Positions 56,130-63,865 of a stretch of 64,000 nt of DNA are shown here, in pieces. Source of the stretch: Rhodoferax sp. (GTDB lineage Bacteria > Pseudomonadota > Gammaproteobacteria > Burkholderiales > Burkholderiaceae_C); NCBI RefSeq assembly GCF_025354435.1, contig NZ_JANXMU010000008.1, forward strand, positions 38,754 through 102,753. Direction: 5' to 3'. How positions within the stretch are numbered: the first letter of the stretch is position 1; each line of letters begins with the position of its first letter. The translations under genes and the position numbers were made by a program. The notes below the pieces were generated by a model that was given only the letters and a program-made list of their open reading frames with translations, ran no database searches and was not told where the DNA came from.

Positions 56130-56575
56130 TTACCAGTGCCCTTAGTTCTGCGGATTTGATAGTCGATGAAAGCTACGGGGGCTCAAGAAATGGCAATGCT
56201 TCCGATGACCCGCTGCCACAGTTACTGGGGGTTGATAACGGAGCAGGTTTTCGTCACCTCGGGAAAAGGCCGGCAGTCAAGACACTAAAGTTGCTTGCGT
56301 TGAAGTCAAGCCTAACTGACATCAATTGGCCAGATTCGATAGATCGCGAAAACGGCCTGTTTACCTATTACGGCGATAAGCGTGAGCCAGGCGACTTGCA
56401 TGACACGCCTCGGCAGGGCAACTTGATGCTTCGCAATCTTTTCGACGAAGCACATTCACAGCAAACGAGTGATCACTTTCCGCCAATTTTCTTATTTGGC
56501 AACACCGGCACTTATCGCGACCTCCGTTTTCTTGGACTAGCAGTACCTAGCGCTGCTGGTAAAGAATGCGTTTGA
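56126..56575 (+). pseudogene. Restriction-endonuclease-like fragment (AspBHI N-terminal-type domain), truncated
   Basis: ATG at 56126 overlaps the methyltransferase stop and opens 149 codons: ALSSADLIVDESYGGSRNGN, DDPLPQLLGVDNGAGFRHLG, NGLFTYYGDKREPGDLHDTP and LFGNTGTYRDLRFLGLAVPS. This resembles, from memory, the N-terminal domain shared by AspBHI-like restriction enzymes. The nuclease half is missing. After VPSA the frame runs into an unrelated gene and stops, so an internal deletion fused it with the next gene. Its place directly after a methyltransferase supports a restriction-modification origin. Confidence 0.6.
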
Positions 56576-57230
56576 CGCAGATTCACCTGCAGTTGGGATA
56601 ACTATCATCCCTCGAAGCGAGAATCGTCCACTCGGGAAAATCATTGTCCAAGACCATGGACACGGCATGACCTATGACGACGTTGTGAATCGCTGGTTCG
56701 AACCAGCAACAGATGAAAAGCTAAAGCGACAGACAAGTCCGGGTGGGCGCAGACTACTAGGAGCAAAAGGTATTGGTCGCTTTGCCGCATCCCGACTAGG
56801 AAGCAACCCTCCTAGATGATGAAATGCCCTGTGGATCGATCGATCTTGGAATCAACGTGTATGACCGCGAATCGGAGTCCGTTGCCGCTTTGTTCGAGAG
56901 GATGGGCCTTGATTTTGAAAAAATCGGAATTCGCGCCGCCAGAAACATACTTACGGACAATGCGGGCATATCGATATTTCGCAATCGATTCCGGATTCGG
57001 CCATATGGTGAACCTGAAAACGATTGGCTTGAACTTGAACGCCAGAGAGTACAAAACCCATCTAAAAAACTTGGCCTGACCCAAGTTTCTGGCCGAGTGA
57101 CGATTGAAGACGAGGCGACTTCAAATCTAATTGAAAGAAGTAGTCGTGAAGGGCTGGAGCACAACGGCGCTTTCGAGAGACTGAAAAGGCTCCTTCATGG
57201 CGTACTTGTTCATGTTGAAGAGCGGCGCCT
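56553..57230 (+). pseudogene. HSP90/GHKL-type ATPase, remnants in two frames
   Basis: One frame from 56553 reads LLVKNAFDADSPAVGITI, IVQDHGHGMTYDDVVNRWFE and LGAKGIGRFAASRLG, which are the N, G1 and G2 boxes of a GHKL ATPase. It stops at 56819. A second frame from about 56800 continues LDDEMPCGSIDLGINVYDRE, AGISIFRNRFRIRPYGEPEN and SSREGLEHNGAFERLKRLL. This is the later part of the same family, after an internal deletion that removes an estimated 150-250 residues. The start and end are both lost at junctions. Such HSP90-type ATPases are known partners in several defence systems. Confidence 0.7.
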
Positions 57231-57374
57231 ATGGAAAACAACCTGGACTTCGAGCTGCGCCACAAAGCCATCGTCGACCGCTTTGGCCGCTACCCCCACC
57301 GCAACGCCGTGCTTGGCCGCAGCTCTAAGGCGGAAGAACTGGCTTTCTTGAGCGAGCACGGGTCTTCGTTCTAG
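57231..57374 (+). pseudogene. 3' end of a DUF924 gene
   Basis: 47 codons from ATG 57231 read DFELRHKAIVDRFGRYPHRN, AVLGRSSKAEELAFLSEHGS, SF and stop. This is the C-terminal end of DUF924 proteins (about 180-200 residues), including the RYPHRNAVLGR motif. The first three quarters are missing. GC content rises again here. The junction with the ATPase remnant marks the right edge of the inserted island, so the island replaced most of a DUF924 gene next to glnS. Confidence 0.75.
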
Positions 57375-57388
57375 GCTCGCGCCAGGGT

Positions 57389-57445
57389 TTGCTACGCTTT
57401 TAGTAGCTGCATCCGCATATATCGCCTGCGCAAGCGGCATTTTTT
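57389..57445. repeat. Dispersed palindromic repeat, copy 11 (divergent)
   Basis: TTTGCTACGCTTTTAGTAGC, TGCATCCGCATATATCGCCT, GCGCAAGCGGCAT shares the TAGTAGCTGCAT and GCGCAAGC units. It lies just before the next gene. Confidence 0.45.
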
Positions 57446-57458
57446 ACTAAAATCAAGT

Positions 57459-57782
57459 ATGCCCCGCAAACACCACCACGTCTACGTGGTCGAGCTCTCC
57501 AAAGACGTGCTGCTGGAGCCGCGCTTTCGCAAGGGCAATCCGGGCTATGTGGAAGGCAAGCTGTGCGTGTATGTGGGCATGACGGGGCTGGACCCGGATG
57601 TGCGCTTTGACAAGCACAAGGCGGGCATCCAGGCCAACCGCTATGTGCAGCGCTATGGTTTGCGCCTGCTGCCAGACCTGTACGAGGCCTTCAACCCCCT
57701 GACCTACCAAGACGCGGTGGACAAGGAGATCGAGATCGGCATCGACCTGCGTTCGGCGGGCTTTGGGGTGTGGCAGGCCTGA
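57459..57782 (+). CDS. GIY-YIG-like protein (107 aa)
   Basis: Small protein of 107 residues with a degenerate GIY-YIG fold: HVYVVELSKDVL, then KLCVYVGMTGLDPDVRFDKH, then KAGIQANRYVQRYGLRLLPD. The VYVGMTG strand and following Arg/His positions match the family, but the Glu of the active site is not obvious. The protein may bind or nick nucleic acid. It lies right of the decayed island and has the same composition as the chromosome, so it is likely resident. Confidence 0.7.
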   Translation: MPRKHHHVYVVELSKDVLLEPRFRKGNPGYVEGKLCVYVGMTGLDPDVRFDKHKAGIQANRYVQRYGLRLLPDLYEAFNPLTYQDAVDKEIEIGIDLRSAGFGVWQA

Positions 57783-57831
57783 GCAAAAGCCCGCCGTATA
57801 GAGCCTAGAGACGCTCAGTCAGTGCCCCGCC

Positions 57832-59172
57832 TTACGGGGCGGCTTCAAAGTCAATAAAGCCGCGCTCGACATTGGTGGCCAAGAGTTTGACCCGCACTTT
57901 GTCTCCAACCTTGAGCGCACTTAAACCTCGGAGCAGCTTGCCCTCGGCAGGCGGGTTCAGCAGGCGTACCCACATGCCATCGGCAGCGTTGCCGGTGACG
58001 ATGGCGTCAAAGCGCTGGCCAATGCGTGACTCCAGCAGCAACGCTGCCTCGGACTTGCGCATCTGGCGCTCCACCTTTTGCGCTGCATCTTCCTGGCGGG
58101 TGCAGTGGGTGGCCAGCGCGTCCAGCTCGGCGCTGGAATACGGTGCTGGCTGGTGGGCCAGCGCGGCCTTGAGCAGCCGCGCGGTGATGAGGTCGGGGAA
58201 GCGCCGGTTGGGCGCGGTGGAGTGGGTGTAGTCCGTCACCGCCAGCCCAAAGTGCCCCACGGCCAGGCTACCCGGGGTTTCGAGCACGTATTCGCCCCGC
58301 CCCATGAGCTTGACGATGACCAGCGACAGGTCGGCAAAACGCAGCGGGTCGGCCCGGCGGCGCTTGGCCAGAAAGTCCTCCAGCGCCTTGGAGTCGGGGT
58401 CGGGCGGCAACACCTCGCCATATTCCTTGGCCACGGCCACGATGCGCAACCAGCGCTCGGGCGAGCGCACTACGCGGCGCAGCGAGGCGATGCCCTGCCC
58501 CGCCAGGTAGCGCGCAGTGCAGGTGTTGGTGGCAATCATGACTTCTTCGATCAGCTGGCGGGCACGGTTGTGCTCTTGCAGGTGGATGTCGGACACCCGC
58601 TCGCCATCAAACACCACGCGCGGCTGAAAGGATTCAAACTCCAGCGCACCGGCCGTGTGGCGGCGGGCCCGCAGTTGCTGGGCCAAAGCATCTTGCGTGC
58701 GCAGTTGCGCGTCCATGCCCGGCACGGCGGCAGCCGCAGCAGGCAATGCGCCCTGGCCGGCCAGTGAGGCGTCGGCGTTGAACACCATCTCGGTCACCAT
58801 GGCCAGGCGGTCTTGCTGGGCATTGAGGGAGGTCAGGTCGGTCGACAGGCGCTCGGGCAGCATGGGGAAGATGCGCGCCGAGGTGTAGACCGAGGTGGTG
58901 TTGGCGCTGGCGTGCTGGTCAATCGGGCTGTCGCGCGGCACCAGGGCATCCACATCGGCAATGGCCACCCACAGGCGCACGCTGCCATGGGCCAAGACTT
59001 CCGACACGGTGAGCTGGTCCAGGTCCAGCGAGTCGTCGTTGTCGATGGAGCACCACAGCAAGGCGGTGAGGTCATGCACGGCAGGATCTGCGCTGTCGCC
59101 GGTGGCCGTAATGCCGGCCAATTGGCGATCTACAGCGGGCGAGAATTCGGGCAGCAGGCCGCGCTCAGACAT
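57832..59172 (-). CDS. RNB-domain exoribonuclease (RNase II-like, short form)
   Basis: Exoribonuclease of about 446 residues. The catalytic RNB domain has the metal-binding motif WCSIDNDDSLDLDQLTV near residue 35-50, and further RNB blocks PMLPERLSTDLTSLNAQQDR, NRARQLIEEVMIATNT and GLAVTDYTHSTAPNRRFPDL. The end is an S1-like fold (RIGQRFDAIVTGNAADGMWV). The open frame extends to 59832 but that part is the antisense of udk, so ATG 59172 is used. No N-terminal cold-shock domains are present, as in short RNase II forms. Confidence 0.85.
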   Translation of the reverse strand: MSERGLLPEFSPAVDRQLAGITATGDSADPAVHDLTALLWCSIDNDDSLDLDQLTVSEVLAHGSVRLWVAIADVDALVPRDSPIDQHASANTTSVYTSARIFPMLPERLSTDLTSLNAQQDRLAMVTEMVFNADASLAGQGALPAAAAAVPGMDAQLRTQDALAQQLRARRHTAGALEFESFQPRVVFDGERVSDIHLQEHNRARQLIEEVMIATNTCTARYLAGQGIASLRRVVRSPERWLRIVAVAKEYGEVLPPDPDSKALEDFLAKRRRADPLRFADLSLVIVKLMGRGEYVLETPGSLAVGHFGLAVTDYTHSTAPNRRFPDLITARLLKAALAHQPAPYSSAELDALATHCTRQEDAAQKVERQMRKSEAALLLESRIGQRFDAIVTGNAADGMWVRLLNPPAEGKLLRGLSALKVGDKVRVKLLATNVERGFIDFEAAP

Positions 59173-59265
59173 GGCCTGGATGGCGATACGAACCAAATCG
59201 CTGCGGTGGTGGGCAATGGCGGGCTTGTAAACTCGCAGCCTTTGCCTGCTGGATACGGAGACCCC

Positions 59266-59907
59266 ATGAACAAAGCCCCGCACAAACCTTTCGTGATCGG
59301 TGTCGCAGGCGGCAGTGGCAGCGGTAAATCGACGGTGACGCGCCAGGTGCTGGCATCCATCGGGCCGGAGATGACGGCGGTGCTGATCCAGGACGATTAC
59401 TACTGCGACCAGACGCATCTGTCGCCCGAAGAACGGCGCGCCACCAATTACGACCACCCCGACGCGTTTGACTGGCCCTTGATGGTGCAGCATGTACAGG
59501 CGCTGCGCCGCGGCGAGGCGATCGAAATGCCCACCTACGATTTCACGCTGGACAACCGCGCCACCAAAACCATCACCGTGCAGCCCGCGCCGGTGATCGT
59601 GATCGAAGGCCTGTTTGCGCTGTTTGATGCCGATTTGCGCAAGATGATGTCGCTGAAGATTTTTGTGGATACCGCCGCCGACGTGCGCTTCATCCGCCGC
59701 CTGCAGCGCGACATGGCCGAGCGCGGGCGCAGTGCCGAAAGCGTAATCAACCAGTACCTGGAAACCGTGCGCCCCATGCACAAGCAGTTCATCGAGCCCA
59801 CCAAGCGCCGCGCCGACGTGATCCTGCCGCACGGCGCCAACGGGCCCGCCATCGACATCATCACCACCAAGGTAATGAGCTTGATCCGCGATCTGGAGCG
59901 GGCCTGA
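59266..59907 (+). CDS. udk: Uridine kinase
   Basis: Pyrimidine-salvage enzyme of 213 residues that phosphorylates uridine and cytidine. The P-loop is in VIGVAGGSGSGKSTVTRQVL. Later markers are QDDYYCDQTHL, NYDHPDAFDW, YDFTLDNRATKT and VIVIEGLFALFD, all in the uridine-kinase order. A GGAGA site precedes ATG 59266. It is divergent from the RNB ribonuclease gene with a 93-bp gap. Confidence 0.95.
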   Translation: MNKAPHKPFVIGVAGGSGSGKSTVTRQVLASIGPEMTAVLIQDDYYCDQTHLSPEERRATNYDHPDAFDWPLMVQHVQALRRGEAIEMPTYDFTLDNRATKTITVQPAPVIVIEGLFALFDADLRKMMSLKIFVDTAADVRFIRRLQRDMAERGRSAESVINQYLETVRPMHKQFIEPTKRRADVILPHGANGPAIDIITTKVMSLIRDLERA

Positions 59908-59934
59908 CGCCGCCCCACCGCAACCACCTGTCTG

Positions 59935-59998
59935 CTATTTTTTTAATAGCTACTAGCGCATATTCCAACTACGCTAGAAGCCTATTTAGTTTAAAAAA
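59935..59998. repeat. Dispersed palindromic repeat, copy 12
   Basis: GCTATTTTTTTAATAGCTAC, TAGCGCATATTCCAACTACG, CTAGAAGCCTATTTAG after udk, reaching into the stop of the convergent M14 gene. TAGCG and CGCTA form the arms. Confidence 0.7.
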
Positions 59999-60897
59999 TT
60001 CACGCCTGCACACACCGCCGCCACCTGTGCGGCAATGCACTGCTCAGGCGTGGCGCGGGGGCTGTCCGGATAGACCTCGGTCGTCGTGGTGTAGCGCGCA
60101 CCGGTAATGCCTGCGCACAGGCCCAGCTCTTTCATCGCGTAGTGGATCACGCCGTGCGCCACCAGCGGTGAGCCGATGATGCCGCCGTGCGCGTCGGCGG
60201 GGGCGATGTGGGTCACGCGTTCTACGGCCAGGATGATGGCCTGCTGGAACGCGGGCTGGGGGTTGACGGTGTCGTCCACCAGGTAGAAGCCGTCGGGGAT
60301 GGTGGCGGGCTCGAACGGCTGGCCGTCGCGGGCGGCCACGGCGGGGCGGTATTCGGACTCGTCGGTGTCGGTGGTTTCGTGCAGGTCGATGTGGGCGGTG
60401 AACTGGCCGCGCATCGGGCCGATGAGGCGCAGCAAGGCGGCAGACTCTTGCGCGGGGCTGGCGGGGCGGAACGAGCGGTTCGGGTCCAGAGCATCGAAGT
60501 TCCAGCGCTGGATGCGCTCGTACGCCCAGGGGCTGACGCAGGGCACCACCAGCAGGTTCACCCGGCCCGCGTAGGCTTCGGCGTGCGCCTCCACAAAGCG
60601 CAGCGCGCCCAGCACGCCGCTGGTCTCGTAGCCGTGCACGCCGCCGGTCACCAGCACGCTGGGCAAGGCGCTGTTCCAGCCCCGGCTGCGGATGGCGAAC
60701 AGGGGGAAGCGTTCGTCCGCATAGGCCACTTCACCGTAATGCTCTACGTCAAAGCGCTCGCGCAGCCGCTCGATGCGCGGCAGCACGTCGTCCGCATAGC
60801 TGCGCTGGCGCACCTGGCGCGCGCGCCACTGGGCACGCTCTGTGTCGCCCCAAGCTTGGCCGGGGGTGCCGATGGGATAGAAATGGGGGTTGCTCAT
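59986..60897 (-). CDS. M14-family zinc hydrolase (succinylglutamate desuccinylase/carboxypeptidase-like)
   Basis: Zinc enzyme of 303 residues in the M14 superfamily. The zinc ligands are in VTGGVHGYETSGVLGAL (His and Glu) and HIDLHETTDTDESEY (His, with the general-base Glu region near). The substrate-binding Asn/Arg segment is ALDPNRSFRPAS. Family members hydrolyse amide or peptide bonds; this one lacks a signal peptide and is cytoplasmic. Substrate unknown. A dispersed repeat overlaps its stop region. Confidence 0.82.
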   Translation of the reverse strand: MSNPHFYPIGTPGQAWGDTERAQWRARQVRQRSYADDVLPRIERLRERFDVEHYGEVAYADERFPLFAIRSRGWNSALPSVLVTGGVHGYETSGVLGALRFVEAHAEAYAGRVNLLVVPCVSPWAYERIQRWNFDALDPNRSFRPASPAQESAALLRLIGPMRGQFTAHIDLHETTDTDESEYRPAVAARDGQPFEPATIPDGFYLVDDTVNPQPAFQQAIILAVERVTHIAPADAHGGIIGSPLVAHGVIHYAMKELGLCAGITGARYTTTTEVYPDSPRATPEQCIAAQVAAVCAGVNFLN

Positions 60898-61008
60898 GGG
60901 GTGTTTGGCAGATGGAGTTACTAGAAAAAGCCAGGGGCATTATGGGGTTGGGCGTTGCAGGCATCACGCCACCCTTGCAATCCAGCCCCCCACCACGACC
61001 TGCGGTAA

Positions 61009-61449
61009 ATGACCGAATCCCTGCACATCGTCTGCCCCCATTGCCACACCACTAACCGCGTGCATACCGACCAGCTGGGCAGCGCGCCCGATTGCGGTAG
61101 CTGCAAAAAGCCCCTGTTCACCGGCCAGCCCGCCGATCTGGATGGGGCGGCGTTTGACAAGCACCTGCTGCGCAACCAGATTCCGCTGTTGGTGGACTTT
61201 TGGGCACCGTGGTACGGGCCGTGTCGGCAGATGGCACCCGCTTACGTGCAGGCCGCGGCCCAGCTGGAGCCACGCATCCGCGTGGCAAAGGTGGATACCG
61301 AGGCGCACCAGACCTTGGGCGCGCGCTACCAGATCCGTAGCATCCCCACGCTGGCGCTGTTTGTGGGGGGCCGCGAGGTAGCCCGCCAGGCCGGTGCCAT
61401 GGGGACGGCCGACATCGTGCGCTGGGTGCAGCAGCATGCGCCGCGCTAA
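61009..61449 (+). CDS. trxC: Thioredoxin 2 with altered active site (YGPC)
   Basis: Thioredoxin 2 of 146 residues. The N-terminal zinc module CPHC...CGSC (residues 9-12 and 29-32) is intact and defines TrxC. The thioredoxin domain has FWAPWYGPCRQMAPAY: the normal WCGPC has Tyr at position 69 in place of the nucleophilic Cys, while Cys72 remains. One G-to-A change (TGC to TAC) explains it. Without Cys69 the protein cannot reduce disulphides in the usual way. Other core residues (cis-Pro in RSIPTLALF) are normal. Confidence 0.9.
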   Translation: MTESLHIVCPHCHTTNRVHTDQLGSAPDCGSCKKPLFTGQPADLDGAAFDKHLLRNQIPLLVDFWAPWYGPCRQMAPAYVQAAAQLEPRIRVAKVDTEAHQTLGARYQIRSIPTLALFVGGREVARQAGAMGTADIVRWVQQHAPR

Positions 61450-61556
61450 GTTTCACGCTTAAACGCCTACCTCAATTTGCAATAACCCGGCCGGAGAAGC
61501 TTTATGCACCGGCTGTTACCGTTCGCCACTTTCCTCCACCAACCTGTTTGAACACC

Positions 61557-62618
61557 ATGCTATTGACCCCTTTGCACGTCGGCGCCCTCACCCTGCCTAA
61601 CCGCGTCCTGCTGGCCCCGTTGACCCGCACCCGCGCCGACGCGGGCCACCTGCCCAACGACCTGATGACCGAGTACTACAGCCAGCGCGCCACCGGCGGC
61701 CTGCTGATCACCGAATGCACCATGGTGGCCCCCGGCACCTCGGCCTTCATCAACGAACCCGGCATCTACAACGAAGCGCAAATTGCGGCCTGGAAGAAGG
61801 TGACCACCGCCGTGCACGCCAAGGGTGGCCGCATCTTCATGCAGATCTGGCACGCAGGCCGCGCTGCGCACCCGGACATCAACAGCGGCGTATCCACGGT
61901 ATCCAGCAGCGCCACGGCGATCGAGGGCGAGATCCACACCCCCGGCGGCAACGTGCCCCACGTGGTGCCCCACGCGCTGACCGCCGACGAAATTCCGGCC
62001 ATCGTGGAGACGTTTGCCCAGGGCGCCAAGAACGCCATTGCCGCCGGTTTTGACGGCGTGGAAGTGCACGGTGCCAATGGCTACCTGATCGACCAGTTCC
62101 TGCGCGATACGCCCAACCAGCGCACCGACGGCTACGGCGGCACGCTGGAAAACCGCGCCCGCTTCCTGTTCGAAGTGCTGACCGCCGTGACCGCCGCCAT
62201 TGGCGCAGACAAAGTGGGCTTGCGCCTGTCGCCGTTGAACAGCTTCAACAGCATGCAAGACAGCGACCCGCTGGCCTTCATCGGCTTTTTGGCCGACAAG
62301 CTCAACGCCTATAAGCTGGCCTATTTACACGTGATGCGGGCCGATTTCTTCGGCGTGCAAAAGGGCGACGCGCTGGCCGTGGCCCGCGCCAAATACAAGG
62401 GTGTGCTGGTCGGCAACATGGGCTACACCGCCGAAGAGGCCGATGAAGCCATCACCGCAGGCCAACTGGATGCCGTGGCCTTTGGTACGTCCTTCCTGGC
62501 CAACCCCGACCTGCCCGCCCGCATCCAGCTCAAGGCCCCGCTGAACGTGCCCGACCAAAGCACCTTCTACACCCAGGGCGCCAAGGGCTACACCGACTAC
62601 CCCACGCTGCAAAACTAA
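61557..62618 (+). CDS. Old Yellow Enzyme-family alkene reductase (NemA-like)
   Basis: FMN flavoprotein of 353 residues that reduces activated alkenes with NAD(P)H. The TIM-barrel markers are present: LTPLHVGALTLPNRVLLAPL, TRTRADAGHLPNDLMTEYYS, IWHAGRAAHPDIN, the substrate His-Asn pair in GVEVHGANGYLIDQFLRD, and LENRARFLFEVL. It matches the NemA/XenA group. ATG 61557 is preferred over TTG 61548. It is convergent with and overlaps the EVE gene by 4 bp. Confidence 0.92.
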   Translation: MLLTPLHVGALTLPNRVLLAPLTRTRADAGHLPNDLMTEYYSQRATGGLLITECTMVAPGTSAFINEPGIYNEAQIAAWKKVTTAVHAKGGRIFMQIWHAGRAAHPDINSGVSTVSSSATAIEGEIHTPGGNVPHVVPHALTADEIPAIVETFAQGAKNAIAAGFDGVEVHGANGYLIDQFLRDTPNQRTDGYGGTLENRARFLFEVLTAVTAAIGADKVGLRLSPLNSFNSMQDSDPLAFIGFLADKLNAYKLAYLHVMRADFFGVQKGDALAVARAKYKGVLVGNMGYTAEEADEAITAGQLDAVAFGTSFLANPDLPARIQLKAPLNVPDQSTFYTQGAKGYTDYPTLQN

Positions 62619-63076
62619 GCCAACAGCCCTTCAATCACCTGCCAATGCGCCGGGTCCACCGGCGTGATCGACAGGCGGTTGCCCCGGCGCAGCACCTGCA
62701 GATCGGCCAGGGCCGGGTGGGCGCGTAGCTCGGGCAGAGCCAGCAGCCGCGTCTTGCGTATCGCCTGCACGTCCAGCAGCAGCCAGCGCGGCGCTTCTGG
62801 CTTGCTGGCGGCATCAAAGTAAGGTGAAGCCGGGTCGAACTGCGTAGGGTCAGGCCGGGTACCCGAGGCCACGCGGGCCAGGCCGGCAATGCCCGGCTCG
62901 ACGCAACTCGAGTGGTAGAACAGCACGCCATCGCCCGGCTGCATCTGGTCGCGCATGAAGTTGCGGGCCTGGTAGTTGCGCACGCCGACCCAGGGCACCG
63001 TGCGATCGGGCGCGGCCAGGGCATCGTCGACGGAGCATTCGTTGGGTTCGGATTTCATCAACCAGTAGTGGGGCAT
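62615..63076 (-). CDS. EVE-domain protein
   Basis: Protein of 153 residues with a single EVE domain: HYWLMKSEPNECSVDDALA, WVGVRNYQARNFMRDQMQPG, DGVLFYHSSCVEPGIAGLAR and the ending LRRGNRLSITPVDPAHWQVI. EVE domains belong to the PUA superfamily and bind modified bases in DNA or RNA. The family is widespread as a single gene. The stop overlaps the end of the Old Yellow Enzyme gene. Confidence 0.9.
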   Translation of the reverse strand: MPHYWLMKSEPNECSVDDALAAPDRTVPWVGVRNYQARNFMRDQMQPGDGVLFYHSSCVEPGIAGLARVASGTRPDPTQFDPASPYFDAASKPEAPRWLLLDVQAIRKTRLLALPELRAHPALADLQVLRRGNRLSITPVDPAHWQVIEGLLA

Positions 63077-63141
63077 GGCAGGCTTGCGTGAAGAAGGAGC
63101 AGCTAGCTTACCGCGCTGGCGCGGGCCCTGCCAGATACTCC

Positions 63142-63200
63142 TTTTTTCATAGCTACTAGCGTAGGTACTGCATGCGCTAGAGGCTTATTTTTCTTAAATT
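63142..63200. repeat. Dispersed palindromic repeat, copy 13
   Basis: TTTTTTCATAGCTACTAGCG, TAGGTACTGCATGCGCTAGA, GGCTTATTTTTCTTAAATT upstream of the EVE gene. It is close to the reverse-oriented form of copies 3, 6 and 8. Confidence 0.65.
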
Positions 63201-63262
63201 TAATCGATGGCCATGGGCTTCGGTTACCCTCCTGCATTTCCTACTCCACAGAGCTCCAAGCC

Positions 63263-63511
63263 ATGAAAAAACTCAACATCACCATCCAGCTCGAAATGTC
63301 CGTGCCCGACGACTGGGAACTGGCCACCACCTCCGAAGGCGGCCAGGTGCTAAAGCTGCCGAACGGCCAGTTCATGGACATGGCCATCGAGCCGATGTTT
63401 GCCACCGACCCCGAAGACACCTGGACCAGCACCGGCGACGACGATGTGCTCAACGACGTGCTGGACATGATCGAAGCCGAAGACGTGACCTACCAGTTCG
63501 TCACGCACTAA
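63263..63511 (+). CDS. Hypothetical small acidic protein (82 aa)
   Basis: Unrecognised acidic protein of 82 residues, MKKLNITIQLEMSVPDDWEL at its start. The first half looks like two beta strands and the second half is rich in Asp/Thr (EDTWTSTGDDDVLNDVLDMI). No signal peptide or membrane segment. It stands between a dispersed repeat and a second small gene. The start context and codon use look like a real gene; function unknown. Confidence 0.6.
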   Translation: MKKLNITIQLEMSVPDDWELATTSEGGQVLKLPNGQFMDMAIEPMFATDPEDTWTSTGDDDVLNDVLDMIEAEDVTYQFVTH

Positions 63512-63637
63512 AAACGTTCCAAGAACGCGGCGGTGTGGAACGCGCCTGCGGGTGTTTATCTGACACGCTGCAGCCAGGCCTGGGCTTGTAATGGCAGCTT
63601 GCCGCAATCTTTTGCGGCCCCATCACAGGAGACCCCC

Positions 63638-63865
63638 ATGCAAGCCACCAAGACCGTTCAAGCCACCATCACCGACCACGTCACCTTCACCCCCGGTGAC
63701 GGCGCGCCCATCGTGATCCCCAAGGGGCCGGTCGAGATCGAGGTGGCCACAGAGAGTGCCACGCTGAGCTGGACGGCCGATAACGGCGCAGCCTGTGTGG
63801 CCGCCCTCACCCTCACGCAATACAAAGAGTACGTGCGTGACAAGAAAATCACTTTAGCCAGTTAA
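63638..63865 (+). CDS. Hypothetical small protein (75 aa)
   Basis: Unrecognised protein of 75 residues, predicted mainly beta: QATITDHVTFTPGDGAPIVI, PKGPVEIEVATESATLSWTA, TLTQYKEYVRDKKI. A CAGGAG site lies 7 bp before ATG 63638. The IS element begins directly after its stop, so the insertion lies right at the gene end. Function unknown. Confidence 0.6.
   Translation: MQATKTVQATITDHVTFTPGDGAPIVIPKGPVEIEVATESATLSWTADNGAACVAALTLTQYKEYVRDKKITLAS

Noticed and set aside
59173..59832. N-terminal extension of the RNB ribonuclease frame
   Set aside because: This part is the exact antisense of udk and has no family similarity, so the later ATG was used.
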